64,000 nt of DNA from Mycobacteriaceae bacterium (GCA_019749805.1 JAIEPH010000044.1:62001-126000); one strand, 5' to 3'. Counted from the stretch's first letter, positions 1 through 9,898 are shown. Notes: generated from the letters alone by a model not told the origin. A program made the numbers and translations.

Positions 1-551
1 TCGGGGTCCTCGCCGTTCCAGAGCAGGCTGCGGGCCGCCTCGCGGACGGCGTCGATGTCCTGGGCGGACAGCACAGGTGAGTCGAGGACCATGGCGTGCA
101 CCCGCTGGGGATGGCGCACGCCGAATCCCGACGCGAGATAGGTGCCGTAAGAGGTGCCGTAGACGACCGCTTTGTCGACGCTCGCATCGTCGAGTACCGC
201 AGCCACGTCGTCGACGACCTCGCCGATCGTCAACGCCTCCGGCGGGAGGTCGGCGCCGCGATCGTCGTGGCGGGACAGGCCGACACCGCGGTGCTCGACC
301 ATGATGACGTCCAGGCCCTCAGCGGCCGCGCGACGGCGGAAGCCCCGGTACAGCGCGACCGATGCCGCTCCGGGACCACCCGGGATGACGACCAGCGGAT
401 GAGCAGACTTGCGCCCGGCGCGCACGTAGTAGAGGTCGAACTCGTCATCTGCGCCGTCCTGGCCGCTGCGCACCGGCCGCCGGACGGCGCGAACACCAGG
501 GAGCGCCGCGAGTTTGTCGTGCGCGCGCCGGCGTCTGGCGTTCATCGTCAT
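1..551 (-). CDS. Alpha/beta hydrolase, N-terminal part (runs off the window edge)
   Basis: Only the first ~183 codons are present; the gene continues beyond position 1. The translation shows an oxyanion-loop motif IPGGPG (residues ~56-61), HRGVGLS (~87-93) and the nucleophile elbow GTSYGTY with Ser134. This is the layout of alpha/beta-fold hydrolases of the proline-iminopeptidase/TAP type (peptidase family S33). No signal peptide is visible, so a cytoplasmic enzyme is likely. The start is ATG at 551; an in-frame ATG two codons later (545) is an alternative. Substrate cannot be inferred. The catalytic Asp and His would lie in the missing part. Confidence 0.85.
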   Translation of the reverse strand, partial: MTMNARRRRAHDKLAALPGVRAVRRPVRSGQDGADDEFDLYYVRAGRKSAHPLVVIPGGPGAASVALYRGFRRRAAAEGLDVIMVEHRGVGLSRHDDRGADLPPEALTIGEVVDDVAAVLDDASVDKAVVYGTSYGTYLASGFGVRHPQRVHAMVLDSPVLSAQDIDAVREAARSLLWNGEDP

Positions 552-632
552 CGCCCTACATTCTGCCCGTTGCGCGCCCAGGTTCTATAGAGTCGCGGGA
601 CTGATCGAACACCCCACGGGAGCCGAGGCAGC

Positions 633-1046
633 GTGCGAACACAGGAGTTCTTCGAGCGGGCGACGCAGGCGTTCGAAGTGCTGGGCGTGCTGTCGATGAT
701 CATTGGGTTCGCGTTCGCGTTCGGACTTTCGCTGATCACCTGGAGACGCACCAAAAGCGGTGGTCGTGCGTTCAAGACGTTGCGGCAATCCCTGGGTGGA
801 GCAATTCTTCTCGGCCTCGAACTGCTTGTCGCGGCCGACATCGTCAAGACCGTGACGTCGACGCCGTCGCTCACCGATGCTGCCGTTCTGGGGATGATCG
901 TCCTCATCAGGACGGTGCTGAGCATCACGATCGAGATTGAAATCGACGGTGTCGCACCATGGCGCAAGGCGCTACGCACCGGCCCCGAGGTGCTGACGAG
1001 TGCGGCCCGAAAGGCCATGAGTTCGCAGCCCGACTCCCCCGCCTAG
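633..1046 (+). CDS. DUF1622-like small membrane protein
   Basis: A 137-residue protein with three hydrophobic segments (about residues 16-35, 55-73 and 83-101) and the charged segment TWRRTKSGGRAFKTLRQSLG between the first two. This matches the DUF1622 family of small integral membrane proteins, whose function is unknown. The start is GTG at 633. The gene is divergent from the hydrolase at 551 and convergent with the GMC oxidoreductase; the two stop codons are only three bases apart. The C-terminal tail is polar and probably cytoplasmic. Family assignment is from memory of the sequence pattern; function is not inferable. Confidence 0.75.
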   Translation: MRTQEFFERATQAFEVLGVLSMIIGFAFAFGLSLITWRRTKSGGRAFKTLRQSLGGAILLGLELLVAADIVKTVTSTPSLTDAAVLGMIVLIRTVLSITIEIEIDGVAPWRKALRTGPEVLTSAARKAMSSQPDSPA

Positions 1047-1049
1047 TGC

Positions 1050-2585
1050 TCAGGCGCGGATGAGGTCCGCGGCCTTCTCACCGATCAGCACGCTGGGCGC
1101 GTGGGTGTGCCCGCGGATGATCGTCGGCATCACCGATGCATCCGCGACCCGCAGGCCCTCGACCCCGCGGACCCGCAAATGCGGATCGACGACGCTGCCG
1201 TCGTCGCCACCCATGCGGCAGGTGCCGACGGGATGATAAAGCGTGTGCGACAACGAGTTCAGCGCGCGGTCCAACGTCTCGTCGTCGAGGTACGTGGCGT
1301 TCAGCGGTCTGGCGATCTTGCCGATGATGCCGTTCAGCGCGGGTGACTTCGCGATGGTCGCGCACATCCGCAGGCCGGCCATCAGCGCGTCGCGGTCCGC
1401 GCCGGCCGAGTCGGTCAGGTACCGCGGATCGATGATCGGCTTGTCTTTGGGATTCGAGGACCGCAAGGTGATGGTGCCGCTGCTGTATGGCTTCAACAAG
1501 ATCGGGCCCATCACGACCGCATGGCCCGGATATGGGTCGCCGAGGCCTTCCTCGAAGTACGGTGCCGGCGCGAATATCAGCTCCAGATCGGGTAATTCGA
1601 GATCGGCACGGCTCTTCACGAAACCGTACGCCTCACCGACGTTGGATGTGAGCATGCCGCGCCTGCGGATCAAGTAGTTGAGCAGTTCCAGCGGCTTCTC
1701 TGCCGCGAACAGAGTGTCGTTGGGCACGTCGAATCCCAGCGGCACCACTAGGTGATCGAGCAGATTGGCGCCGACGTCCGGTGACTCGGCAACCACGTCG
1801 ATGCCGTGTTCGGTGAGCTGGTCGCGGTCACCGATTCCGGAGAGCATCAGTAGCTGCGGGCTGTTGATCGCGCCTCCGCACAGCACCACCTCGCGTTTTG
1901 CCCGCACCACCTGCTTGCGTCCGTCTTTCTCGAGCTCGACCCCGGCGGCGCGTTTCCCGTCGAACAGCACCTTGGTGGCGGTCGCTTCGGTCAGCAGCGT
2001 CAGGTTCGGACGTTTGACCACAGGCTTCAGATAGGCATCCGCGGTGCTCCACCGCGCCCCGCGGCGCTGTGTGACGTGGGTTTCGCAGAAGCCCTGCGGC
2101 TCATTTTGATTGGGCTCCTCGATGCGGTATCCGCATTCCTGGACGGCCCTGAGCCATGCGGCCGTGGACGACCGGGGGCTTCGTTGACGAGCGATCGACA
2201 GCGGGCCGCTTTCGATACGGCGCAGATACGGTTCCAGATGGGCGTAGCTCCACTGCTCGCCGGCGGCGGCACCCCACTCGTCGTAGTCGGCGGCGAATCC
2301 ACGGACCCACATCATCGCGTTCATCGACGACGAGCCGCCGAGCATTCTGCCTCGCGGCCAATAGATCTCGCGCCCGTCGAGCTCTTTCTGAGGCTCGGTG
2401 AGATAGTCCCAGTCCATCGGGGTGCGCATCAGCTTGGCGAAGCCCGCAGGGATGTGAACAAATTTGTCTTTGTCCTTCGGCCCGGCCTCGAGCACCACGA
2501 CCGCAGCGGCCGGATCCGCACTCAGACGATTGGCCACCACCGATCCGGCAGAGCCCGTTCCCACAACGATGTAGTCGGCGTCCAC
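1050..2585 (-). CDS. GMC family FAD-dependent oxidoreductase (choline dehydrogenase-like; Rv1279-like)
   Basis: 511 residues, a normal length for glucose-methanol-choline oxidoreductases. The N terminus has the dinucleotide-binding GTGSAG (residues 9-14), then the GMC signature around GRMLGGSSSMNAMMWVRG. The C terminus has the active-site segments HPVGTCRMG and GHTHAPSVLIGEKAA, supplying the catalytic His pair. It should oxidise an alcohol or sterol-like substrate with FAD; substrate unknown. It starts with GTG at 2585, 49 bases after the SbcC-like gene on the same strand. That gives the same order as Rv1277-Rv1278-Rv1279, so co-transcription is likely. Confidence 0.92.
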   Translation of the reverse strand: MDADYIVVGTGSAGSVVANRLSADPAAAVVVLEAGPKDKDKFVHIPAGFAKLMRTPMDWDYLTEPQKELDGREIYWPRGRMLGGSSSMNAMMWVRGFAADYDEWGAAAGEQWSYAHLEPYLRRIESGPLSIARQRSPRSSTAAWLRAVQECGYRIEEPNQNEPQGFCETHVTQRRGARWSTADAYLKPVVKRPNLTLLTEATATKVLFDGKRAAGVELEKDGRKQVVRAKREVVLCGGAINSPQLLMLSGIGDRDQLTEHGIDVVAESPDVGANLLDHLVVPLGFDVPNDTLFAAEKPLELLNYLIRRRGMLTSNVGEAYGFVKSRADLELPDLELIFAPAPYFEEGLGDPYPGHAVVMGPILLKPYSSGTITLRSSNPKDKPIIDPRYLTDSAGADRDALMAGLRMCATIAKSPALNGIIGKIARPLNATYLDDETLDRALNSLSHTLYHPVGTCRMGGDDGSVVDPHLRVRGVEGLRVADASVMPTIIRGHTHAPSVLIGEKAADLIRA

Positions 2586-2634
2586 CCGCCGGAGTCTATG
2601 AGTCCTGCGGCGCCATGGGTGCCACTCGCGCGGA

Positions 2635-5280
2635 TTAGGTGGTCAGCGCGATGTGATGGGCGCCGTCGACCGCCGCATAACGCTGCGGACTGCACGTCAG
2701 CACGATCACCTGGCCGTCACCGCCCACCGCGTTGAATACCTCACCCATTTTCACGAGGCGATCGGCGTCGGTGAAGCCCAGCGCGTCGTCGATCACCACC
2801 GGGACGGTGTCCTCCTTGGCGACCAGGGCCGCACCGGCCAGCCGCGCGACGATGCCCAGCTGCTCCTTTGCCCCGCCGGACAGCGACTCGTAGGGGACCG
2901 TGCGGCCCGACAGTGTGCGGCTGCAGATTTTCAGGTCACTGTCGATCTCGACCTCGAAGCTGGCGCCGAAGACCACACGTCCAAGCCGTTCCACCTCGGT
3001 TCGGAACGGGTCGACGTAGCGCAGTCGGGTGGCGTCGCGGTGACGTGTGATCACCGAACGCAGCAGCTCCGCGGCACGGGCCCGGCCTTGCACCCGCAGG
3101 TAGTCGGCCTCGGCGTGTTCACGTTCGGTTTCAGCCGCGTCCAGTTGCCCTTTGCGCCCTTCGGTGCCGTACACCTTCAGCTGCGTCTTCACCTCGCGCA
3201 GCGCCTCGACCACCTCGTCGTGGGCGCGGCTCACCATTTCGGCGCGGCGGGCGGCATCGCTGAGCGCGACAGCGACAGCGTCGGGGGCGGCGCGGGCGAG
3301 CTCCTCGCGGAGCTCAGCGACGAGGCTGCTCGCGCGACGCGCCTCCTCCTCATTTGGCCCGGCCTTGACGGCCAGCTCCGCATCAGTGGCCGCCGCGCGC
3401 TGTCGCGCGAGTTCCTCACGCGCCAGCATGATCTGGCCCTGTTCGGTGACGAGCTTGTCGCGCACCAGCGCGACGCGGGTCTCGCGCTCCCCCAGTTGTT
3501 TTGCCGCCGCCTCAGCGACCTTGCGGTGTGTGTCCCCCTCGGCGACGGCGTGCGCCATCGCGACCGTCGCCGCGTCGAGCTCGGCGCGAGCGGTATCGGG
3601 GTCGATGCCGAACAGGTCAGCGGTAGCGGGTTGACGTTCGGTCAACTCGGCCAACTTGATGCGCAGCTGATCGACGGATCCGTCGCCGGACAGTGCCTCG
3701 ATCCGGGTGGTCAGGCGATCCCGGGCCGTCGTCAAGTGTTGCCGTCGCTGATCCAGATCGCGCGCCGCGGCGACATCGGAAACACCGCCGGCGGCCAAGG
3801 CTGCCGCTAAAACCTCTTGGGCAGCAGCCAGTTTGGCGCGCATCTCCGATGCCGGTGCGCCCGGCGCCATGCGTGCGGTCAGTACACCAGGAACTTCGAT
3901 GTCGGTCTGCGCGCTGATGCCCGCCGACAACGTCTGACCCGCGGCAAGGGTGTGCGATTCGCCGCCGAGGCGCACCTCGATGTCACCGATCGCGACCAAC
4001 TCGACACGCGCCGACATCAGCTCGACCTGACCCGTTGCCACGTCAACTGCAGACTTCGCGGTCTCGATGGCCCGCATGCCGTCCGCCGTCAGCGCGATGC
4101 CGGCGAGCTCGGCCTCGGTGCGCTCCAGATCGCGTTGCGCCCCTACGATCTTGGACAGCAGCGAGGCCACCCGGTCGGCTTCGTCGCGCGCAACCAGGTG
4201 GTCGACGTTTCGGCGGGCCGCCTCGGCGCGCACGTGGGCGGCAGCCATCGCCGTCCGCGCCTGCTCGGCCACGACCTCGGCCGCCTGCTGCACCTCGGCG
4301 GCGGTGGCCAGCTCCTCCGCTGCGGCTGCGGCCGACGCTTCGAGTTCGACGATGGCGGCGGCCCGCTCATCGATCTGTTCGGCCATCTTGCGCCGCTCGT
4401 TGACCGCCGCGATCGACGTGGCGCGGATGGCCTCCGCGGCGGATGCGACCTGCTCGGCCTGCTTGAGCTGGCCTGCGAGCGCGGCGACAGCCTCGGCAGC
4501 GGTCTGGGCGGCGACGAGCTGCTTCTCGGCGTCGACGCGTTCGGCGGTCAGCCGCTCCACCTCCGGGGTGAGCTCGGCATGCCGCCGGACCGCGTCGTCG
4601 ACCTCCGCCATCGCGGCCGCGCAGCGGGCCAGTTCCTGGTCGGCGGCGCGCAGCCGGTTCGTCGCGGCGGCCCACTGTCCGGTGGGACGACCAGTTCGGG
4701 TGAAGTAGTCGAGGTACTCGCCCTCGACCCGGTCGACCAGCAATGCGTCGGCGCCGTTGCCGGCCGCGGGCTGCGCCTCCGACATACCGAGGGCCTCGCC
4801 CGCGGCGACGTCGAGCGCACGCGACAGCGCATCGCAGCCGGAAAGATCCACCGCCGAGGTGGACGCGGATTGCAATACGCGCTGGGCCTGCCACAGACAG
4901 GTGTCGACGGTCTCGGTCAGCATCGCCCGAACCCGCTCGTGCGCCTCATCGCCGGTGAGCTGCTCGCGGCGCGGCGCCAGGACCGTCAACTCGGTCTCGG
5001 CCCGCTTGTGAAACCGCTTGCGGTACACGAACCGATAAGGACCGGTGGAGATTTCGGCGGTGATCTCGGCGCCGACGTCAGCGTGCGTCGGCTTGACCTG
5101 CTTGACCTCTTTCTTCGACGAGCGGTCCTTGGATTCCAGGAGGAGATCCAGCGCCTCGATCATCGACGACTTGCCGATCTCGTTGGCACCGCTGACGACC
5201 ACCACGCCGCGGTCGGGGAACTCGATCTCGCGGTGCGTGATGCCGCGGTAGTTGGTCAAGATCATGCGGTGCAGTTTCAC
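2635..5280 (-). CDS. SbcC/Rad50-like AAA ATPase with long coiled coil (Rv1278-like)
   Basis: 881 residues. The N terminus carries Walker A GANEIGKSS (~residues 31-39). The C terminus carries the ABC signature SLSGGAKEQLG followed by Walker B VPVVIDDALGF, the split-ATPase layout of Rad50/SbcC/RecF relatives. Between them lie very Ala/Glu-rich segments, probably two coiled-coil arms around a glycine-rich globular hinge. I saw no CxxC zinc hook, so it resembles YhaN-type members rather than classical Rad50. The start GTG at 5280 overlaps the stop of the nuclease gene by four bases (GTGA), so the two are translationally coupled and probably form a DNA end-processing complex. Confidence 0.9.
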   Translation of the reverse strand: MKLHRMILTNYRGITHREIEFPDRGVVVVSGANEIGKSSMIEALDLLLESKDRSSKKEVKQVKPTHADVGAEITAEISTGPYRFVYRKRFHKRAETELTVLAPRREQLTGDEAHERVRAMLTETVDTCLWQAQRVLQSASTSAVDLSGCDALSRALDVAAGEALGMSEAQPAAGNGADALLVDRVEGEYLDYFTRTGRPTGQWAAATNRLRAADQELARCAAAMAEVDDAVRRHAELTPEVERLTAERVDAEKQLVAAQTAAEAVAALAGQLKQAEQVASAAEAIRATSIAAVNERRKMAEQIDERAAAIVELEASAAAAAEELATAAEVQQAAEVVAEQARTAMAAAHVRAEAARRNVDHLVARDEADRVASLLSKIVGAQRDLERTEAELAGIALTADGMRAIETAKSAVDVATGQVELMSARVELVAIGDIEVRLGGESHTLAAGQTLSAGISAQTDIEVPGVLTARMAPGAPASEMRAKLAAAQEVLAAALAAGGVSDVAAARDLDQRRQHLTTARDRLTTRIEALSGDGSVDQLRIKLAELTERQPATADLFGIDPDTARAELDAATVAMAHAVAEGDTHRKVAEAAAKQLGERETRVALVRDKLVTEQGQIMLAREELARQRAAATDAELAVKAGPNEEEARRASSLVAELREELARAAPDAVAVALSDAARRAEMVSRAHDEVVEALREVKTQLKVYGTEGRKGQLDAAETEREHAEADYLRVQGRARAAELLRSVITRHRDATRLRYVDPFRTEVERLGRVVFGASFEVEIDSDLKICSRTLSGRTVPYESLSGGAKEQLGIVARLAGAALVAKEDTVPVVIDDALGFTDADRLVKMGEVFNAVGGDGQVIVLTCSPQRYAAVDGAHHIALTT

Positions 5281-6425
5281 GCCACTCCCCTGTCCGCCAG
5301 GCGCAGCAGCAACGCCAGTGCCGAACGCGCGGCGTCGGCGTCATCGCCGTCGGACCTTGCCGCGGTGACCAACTCGTCGACCGCGGCCGCCGCGAATCCG
5401 CCGATCCCAAGGTTGTCGAACTCCCCGTCAGCGGGTGTCACTGCGATGTCGGACTGCTTGTCCCACACGGTGAGTGCGGCGAACAGACGCGCGTACTTGT
5501 CCAGACACGCATCGAGCGCGGCCTTGTCGGTCACCGTCAGAGAACCCGTCAGCCCGATTCGGACGACGGTACGGTCCTTGTCCGGCATCAGATCCAGGTT
5601 CAGGTCCAGGTCGGCGATGTCCCGGCTGTTGTCCACCGAGCGGCGCAGCGTCACGAACCGCCACCGGCCCACCGTGTGGGGCTGGACCTGCACAGGTGCG
5701 TCAGGATGAGCTTCGTCGAGGTCGACCACCAGCACATGACCTGGGTCGGTTTCGATGTCGTCGTAGTTGGTCACTTCCGGCGAACCCGAGTACCAGATAC
5801 GCCCGGTGGAGCCGACCTGCATACGAGAGTGCTTGTCGCCCAACGCCGCATAGTGCACGGCGCCACGGGCGATGGCTGCCTCCAGTGCCGCCAGCCGAAT
5901 CAGCGACGGCCGGTCCTTGTCGGGAACGAAGATGTCGACGCCGCCGTGGCCGACGACGATGCGGGCGGTTCCGTCAGCAGGCAGGTCGTCGAGTACGGAG
6001 GCCACCGGGTCTGCGCACGGGGCCTTGGACGTCCACGGCGCCGCGACGAGCTCCAAGCCGGGCCGCACCACATGCACACCGGGCCGGTCGAGAACCGTCA
6101 CGTTGTCCGGGCACTCCGCGACGAACAGTGGGCTGGTGTAGACCGACGAGGCATCCAGCGGATCGTGATTGCCCGGCAGGAGATACACCGGGACACCGAT
6201 GGCGCGCATGGCTTCCAGTGACTGGCTGACGTCCCTTGGCGCGAGTTGGTTGTGCTCGAACACATCGCCCGCCACGACCACGAACTCGGCTCCGGCACCG
6301 GCCGCCAGTTCCTTCAGACCCGCCACCGCATCGCGGCGCGCGGCCGAATAGCGGGGCTGCGCCTCACCGTTGAGGAAGTAGCGGGTCATGCCGAGCTGCC
6401 AGTCGGCGGTGTGTATGAATCGCAT
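5277..6425 (-). CDS. SbcD/Mre11-like metallophosphoesterase (Rv1277-like)
   Basis: 382 residues from the ATG at 6425. This start is chosen because the following residues MRFIHTADWQLGM are the canonical beginning of the calcineurin-like phosphoesterase fold, and a GGAAGG-type ribosome site lies upstream. Metal-ligand motifs are HTADWQLG, VVAGDVFE, LLPGNHDPLD and VVGHGGVD. It is the nuclease partner of the SbcC-like ATPase, whose start overlaps its stop by four bases. A longer reading frame back to 6512 exists but adds sequence with no family resemblance. Expected role: exo/endonuclease at DNA ends or hairpins. Confidence 0.9.
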   Translation of the reverse strand: MRFIHTADWQLGMTRYFLNGEAQPRYSAARRDAVAGLKELAAGAGAEFVVVAGDVFEHNQLAPRDVSQSLEAMRAIGVPVYLLPGNHDPLDASSVYTSPLFVAECPDNVTVLDRPGVHVVRPGLELVAAPWTSKAPCADPVASVLDDLPADGTARIVVGHGGVDIFVPDKDRPSLIRLAALEAAIARGAVHYAALGDKHSRMQVGSTGRIWYSGSPEVTNYDDIETDPGHVLVVDLDEAHPDAPVQVQPHTVGRWRFVTLRRSVDNSRDIADLDLNLDLMPDKDRTVVRIGLTGSLTVTDKAALDACLDKYARLFAALTVWDKQSDIAVTPADGEFDNLGIGGFAAAAVDELVTAARSDGDDADAARSALALLLRLADRGVA

Positions 6426-6596
6426 CTCGGCCCATTCCTTCCACTCGGTGTTTGCCAGGCATCGCGAGTGTAGGTCCGGCCGCCGACATGTCCGGTGAGG
6501 CGCGGCGGGCACAGTCAGTCGGCTTGGCGAGGAACGTGGCGACCACCGGAAAGCCGCCGGGGACGGTGATCGTTCCCGTGCATCAGCAGTCCTCGC

Positions 6597-7811
6597 TCAC
6601 CCCTGGGATCCCAACAGCGACTGTCCCAGGAATCCGCCGGGCGTCGGAACGCCCGGCAGGATCGCGAAAGTGGCCGATCCGATGGTGGTGATCCACTGAT
6701 TGAGGGCGTCGCCGGCCGCGAGCCGCTGCTGTACCGGGACGAACTGCCGCGCAGGGTCACGCTGGTAGGAGGCGAAGATGAGCCCGCTGTCGGTCGTGCG
6801 GTCGTCGCGGGGCGGATCGTCGTAGTTGTACGGCCTGCGCAGGAACTGTTCATCATCGGTGCGGTGCCGGGCCAGCGCGATGTGGGAATTCGGCGGGATC
6901 ACCGGTATCCCGTCGACGGTCGCGCCGAGGTCGGGCTCGTCGGTCTCCTTTCGACCGGTCAGCGGAGCACCGGTGTCCAGGCGCCGCCCGACGGTGAGTT
7001 CCTTACTGAGACGGTCGAGTTCGTCCCAGGTGTCCATTTCGGCGCGGATCCGCCGGATGACGAGCACCGTGCCACCGGCGAACCACGGCGCGGCTGCACC
7101 ATCCGCCCACACATACCGGTCGAATGCCTGACCGTCATGCAGGGTCGCCGTCCCGTCGACCTGCCCCATGAGATTGCGCATGCTGCCGCCCGGCCGGTTG
7201 GAGCCGTGGGCGTTGCGAAAGCCACTCTGCCGCCAGCGTCGGCGGGTCATGGAACGGACGTTCTTCAGCAACACGCGGCCCGCGTGCGCGATGACGATCG
7301 GATCGTCGGCGCAGATCTGCAACAACAGGTCTCCGCCACGCCATGCCGGCTCGAGCCGGTCGGTGCTGAAGGTGGGCAGTTCGGTGACCGGTTCCGGCCG
7401 CAGGTGTGCCAGCCCCACACGGTCGAAAACGGAGGGCCCGAGTCCGACGGTGACAGTGAGTCGCGCGGGCCGCAGCGCGAGCTCGGGTTCGGTGTCGGCC
7501 AGCGCCGGATCACCCTGAGTGAGCCGCGCCGCGTCCGATGTCCAGAGCTTCAGGACGGCAGTGAGCGTGTCGCGGGCACTTCGGCCGCCTTGCGGGAGCA
7601 GGTCGAGCGCGACGAACATCGCGTGCGCCTGCGGCGGTGTGGCGACGCCGCTTTGATGTGCGCCGTAAAACGGTTCGATCGCGGCGCCGAATCCGCCTGC
7701 CGGAGTGGCGGATTGCGCTGCGTTGCACTGGGTGAGGGCGGTTCCCGCGGCCACTGCGGCGGCGCCCCCGGCGAGGAGACGCCGCCGGTTGAACATCGGA
7801 TGCTCGCCCAT
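6597..7811 (-). CDS. Dyp-type haem peroxidase with twin-arginine signal
   Basis: 404 residues. The N terminus FNRRRLLAGGAAAVAAGTAL is a twin-arginine export signal, so export as a folded haem protein is likely. The mature part begins with YGAHQSGVATPPQAH, typical of DyP/EfeB enzymes, and contains the family motif GQVDG (GxxDG, distal Asp) and a C-terminal NSHIALARH region that should hold the proximal haem His. ATG at 7811 was used; ATG at 7796 (MFNRRR) is an equally good start. It is the last gene of a same-strand cluster after the copper chaperone (two-base gap). The context suggests redox chemistry linked to copper or haem at the cell surface. Confidence 0.92.
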   Translation of the reverse strand: MGEHPMFNRRRLLAGGAAAVAAGTALTQCNAAQSATPAGGFGAAIEPFYGAHQSGVATPPQAHAMFVALDLLPQGGRSARDTLTAVLKLWTSDAARLTQGDPALADTEPELALRPARLTVTVGLGPSVFDRVGLAHLRPEPVTELPTFSTDRLEPAWRGGDLLLQICADDPIVIAHAGRVLLKNVRSMTRRRWRQSGFRNAHGSNRPGGSMRNLMGQVDGTATLHDGQAFDRYVWADGAAAPWFAGGTVLVIRRIRAEMDTWDELDRLSKELTVGRRLDTGAPLTGRKETDEPDLGATVDGIPVIPPNSHIALARHRTDDEQFLRRPYNYDDPPRDDRTTDSGLIFASYQRDPARQFVPVQQRLAAGDALNQWITTIGSATFAILPGVPTPGGFLGQSLLGSQG

Positions 7812-7813
7812 GG

Positions 7814-8338
7814 CTAGTGATGCCCTCCGCCGGATCCGGTGCCGCCCGGTGTGTATTGCTCGTTGGCGCCGGCGAAGTCGCGGATTTGCGCGGTCACCGG
7901 AAAGGTCGAGCCGTCCTCGAAGACGACGGTCAGCGTCACGTCGGCACCGGGCTGCAGCGGTTCCTTGAGATCCATCAGCATCAGATGGTCACCACCGGGG
8001 ATCAACTCGCGAGAGCCACCCGCCGGCACCGTCAGGCCATCCGCCTTGGGACGCATCGTCATTGCGCCCGATGCATCCGGGACGACCTCGTGCACCTCGA
8101 CCCGTCCGGCCAGCGGCGATTCACCGGACACGATGCGGGCGTCGTGGTTGCCCGCGTTGGAGAACGTGCCGAACACCGCGGCCATCCCCATCTCAGCCGA
8201 GCTCGCCCACTGATTCTCGACCGTGACGGTGGACGCCATGAGCTCCCTGCGGTCGCCCGAGGAGCCCGAACAGCCGGTGCCGAGCAGCGTGCAGACCACG
8301 AAGGCCGCGACCCACACCCCAATTCTTCTGTCAGACAT
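7814..8338 (-). CDS. PCu(A)C family periplasmic copper chaperone (lipoprotein-like)
   Basis: 174 residues from the ATG at 8338. Hydrophobic residues ~7-20 end in LLGTGC, a plausible lipobox, so the protein is probably exported and lipid-anchored. The mature domain shows the DUF461/PCu(A)C pattern: a Met-rich EMGMAAVFGTFSN stretch, the His in VEVHEVVP, a Met-rich GAMTMRP and the HLMLMDL motif, which together bind Cu(I). The C terminus is Gly/His rich (GGGHH). The start overlaps the stop of the PepSY gene by eight bases. A longer upstream frame reads into that gene and was rejected. Confidence 0.9.
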   Translation of the reverse strand: MSDRRIGVWVAAFVVCTLLGTGCSGSSGDRRELMASTVTVENQWASSAEMGMAAVFGTFSNAGNHDARIVSGESPLAGRVEVHEVVPDASGAMTMRPKADGLTVPAGGSRELIPGGDHLMLMDLKEPLQPGADVTLTVVFEDGSTFPVTAQIRDFAGANEQYTPGGTGSGGGHH

Positions 8339-9875
8339 ACGCCTTCGCCTCCTCGGCATCGCCGGTGTCGCCGGCGGCCTCGCGCCGGTGGGTTCGTCGC
8401 CGCCTGGCGAGAAGGGCTTCCAACCCGAGTACGACGAGCAGCGACAGCCCGAACACCGGGAACAAGATCCCGAGAACGACTGCGGCGACGGACACCGCGA
8501 CCGTCGCACGTTTGGGTGTGCCGGCGCGGGTCGCATCGCTGACCGGACCCGGCAATCCGCTGCGGCCCGACGGGCGGCGATGCCACCACATGAACAGTCC
8601 GGTCAATGCGCTCAGAATCACCCCGAGGCACGCGACGGTCGCCAGGATCCGTGTCAGCACTCCGAATTGAGTGCCCATATGCATCGCAATACCGAAGCTG
8701 GTCGCCCGCGACAGCGCCCCGTCATGTTCGGCGGTGGCGTTTGTGATCGTCCGCCCGGTGAACTGGTTGAGGTACAACGTGCGCTGCTCCGAAAGCCTTT
8801 GTGGCCACGCGTTGACGACGGCGTAGCTGCCGTACAGCGTTTCCCCGTCCGCGGTGACGTCCGTCGGGGGGATGATCGAGTAGCCCGGAACCATGTGCTC
8901 GCCCTTGGCGAGCCGGTCGACGTCGGCGAACGAGAGGCGCGCGGGCGCCGACCCGTGGATGGCCGATGCGTACACCGGATCGTCGGTCGCCGCCCATGCG
9001 ATGCGTCGGCCCAAGCGGTCGTACTCGCCCATCGACGCCGGCGTCGAGGGGGCGTCTACGTCGATCGACGGCGTGATCGCGGAAGAAACCGCCCGCCAAT
9101 TCTCGCCCCAATACCGTGACCACGTCAGTCCGGAGAGCACATAACAGATGAGGACGACCGCGATCAACACACCGGTGAGCGCGTGCAGATCTCGCCACCG
9201 GATGCGGCCGCCGCGTTTCCAACGGATCTTCAGCAGCGGCTTCGTCGCCTCGATCGCCCTCGGCCACCACAGGTAGATCCCCGTGGCCATCAGCACGAGG
9301 ATCCAGACCGCCGTCAGCTCCATCCACAGGTTTCCGACCCCCACCGGAATAGTCGCGTCGGGATGGGCCGACGGCGAGATCAGGTGTCCGACCGACGGCA
9401 GATGGACCTGGGGCCCGTCGTTGCCGAACAGGCGGTGCAGCTGATTGGCCCACCCGACGAGGCCGGACAGCTCACTGCGCTGGCCCAGATATCGCCCGGT
9501 GTACGGGTCCACGAAGACCTGGGTGAGGTTTGCTTCCGCGCCGGGGAGCGAAAGGCCCCCCGGCGGCAGAAAGTCGATCCGTGTCGACTGTCCCGCAGCG
9601 ACGGGTGGTGTGACGGCGTCGAGTGTGTAGTCCGCGCCGACGCGCTGTGTGGCCACGTCGACCTGCTCGTCGAGCGGAACCGTCTCCGGCCCTTCGGCGA
9701 CGACGTACAGATCGCGGTTCAGCCAGTGGTTGAGCGGCCCGCTGTACAGGATCACCAGCCCTGAACACGCAAGCAACACCAACGCCGGTGCGGCGAACAG
9801 GGCCACCCAGAAATGCAGACGCCAGATGCGCCGCAGCACGGCGGCATCGCCGCGCTGCGCGACTTTCGGCTTCAT
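8331..9875 (-). CDS. PepSY-associated multi-pass membrane protein
   Basis: 514 residues with a first transmembrane segment WVALFAAPALVLLACSGLVILY (split here by residue class; ~24-45). Large extracytoplasmic PepSY-type regions follow, then further membrane helices (about 205-220, 250-270, 408-428 and 465-490). The pattern matches PepSY-TM 'iron-regulated' membrane proteins, which are often found with metal or haem uptake or reduction systems. The gene is the promoter-proximal member of the PepSY / PCu(A)C / DyP cluster. Two inverted repeats precede the start codon. Function within the cluster, for example electron transfer or metal handover across the membrane, is inference. Confidence 0.85.
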   Translation of the reverse strand: MKPKVAQRGDAAVLRRIWRLHFWVALFAAPALVLLACSGLVILYSGPLNHWLNRDLYVVAEGPETVPLDEQVDVATQRVGADYTLDAVTPPVAAGQSTRIDFLPPGGLSLPGAEANLTQVFVDPYTGRYLGQRSELSGLVGWANQLHRLFGNDGPQVHLPSVGHLISPSAHPDATIPVGVGNLWMELTAVWILVLMATGIYLWWPRAIEATKPLLKIRWKRGGRIRWRDLHALTGVLIAVVLICYVLSGLTWSRYWGENWRAVSSAITPSIDVDAPSTPASMGEYDRLGRRIAWAATDDPVYASAIHGSAPARLSFADVDRLAKGEHMVPGYSIIPPTDVTADGETLYGSYAVVNAWPQRLSEQRTLYLNQFTGRTITNATAEHDGALSRATSFGIAMHMGTQFGVLTRILATVACLGVILSALTGLFMWWHRRPSGRSGLPGPVSDATRAGTPKRATVAVSVAAVVLGILFPVFGLSLLVVLGLEALLARRRRTHRREAAGDTGDAEEAKAYV

Positions 9876-9898
9876 CGAAGAATGCCAAGCACAAGGAG

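Noticed and set aside
3817..5709. Long plus-strand ORF (630 codons) across the SbcC/SbcD-like genes
   Set aside because: It is antisense to two clearly conserved genes; its translation is Arg/Gly/Leu-rich with no motif, a normal by-product of high-GC third positions.
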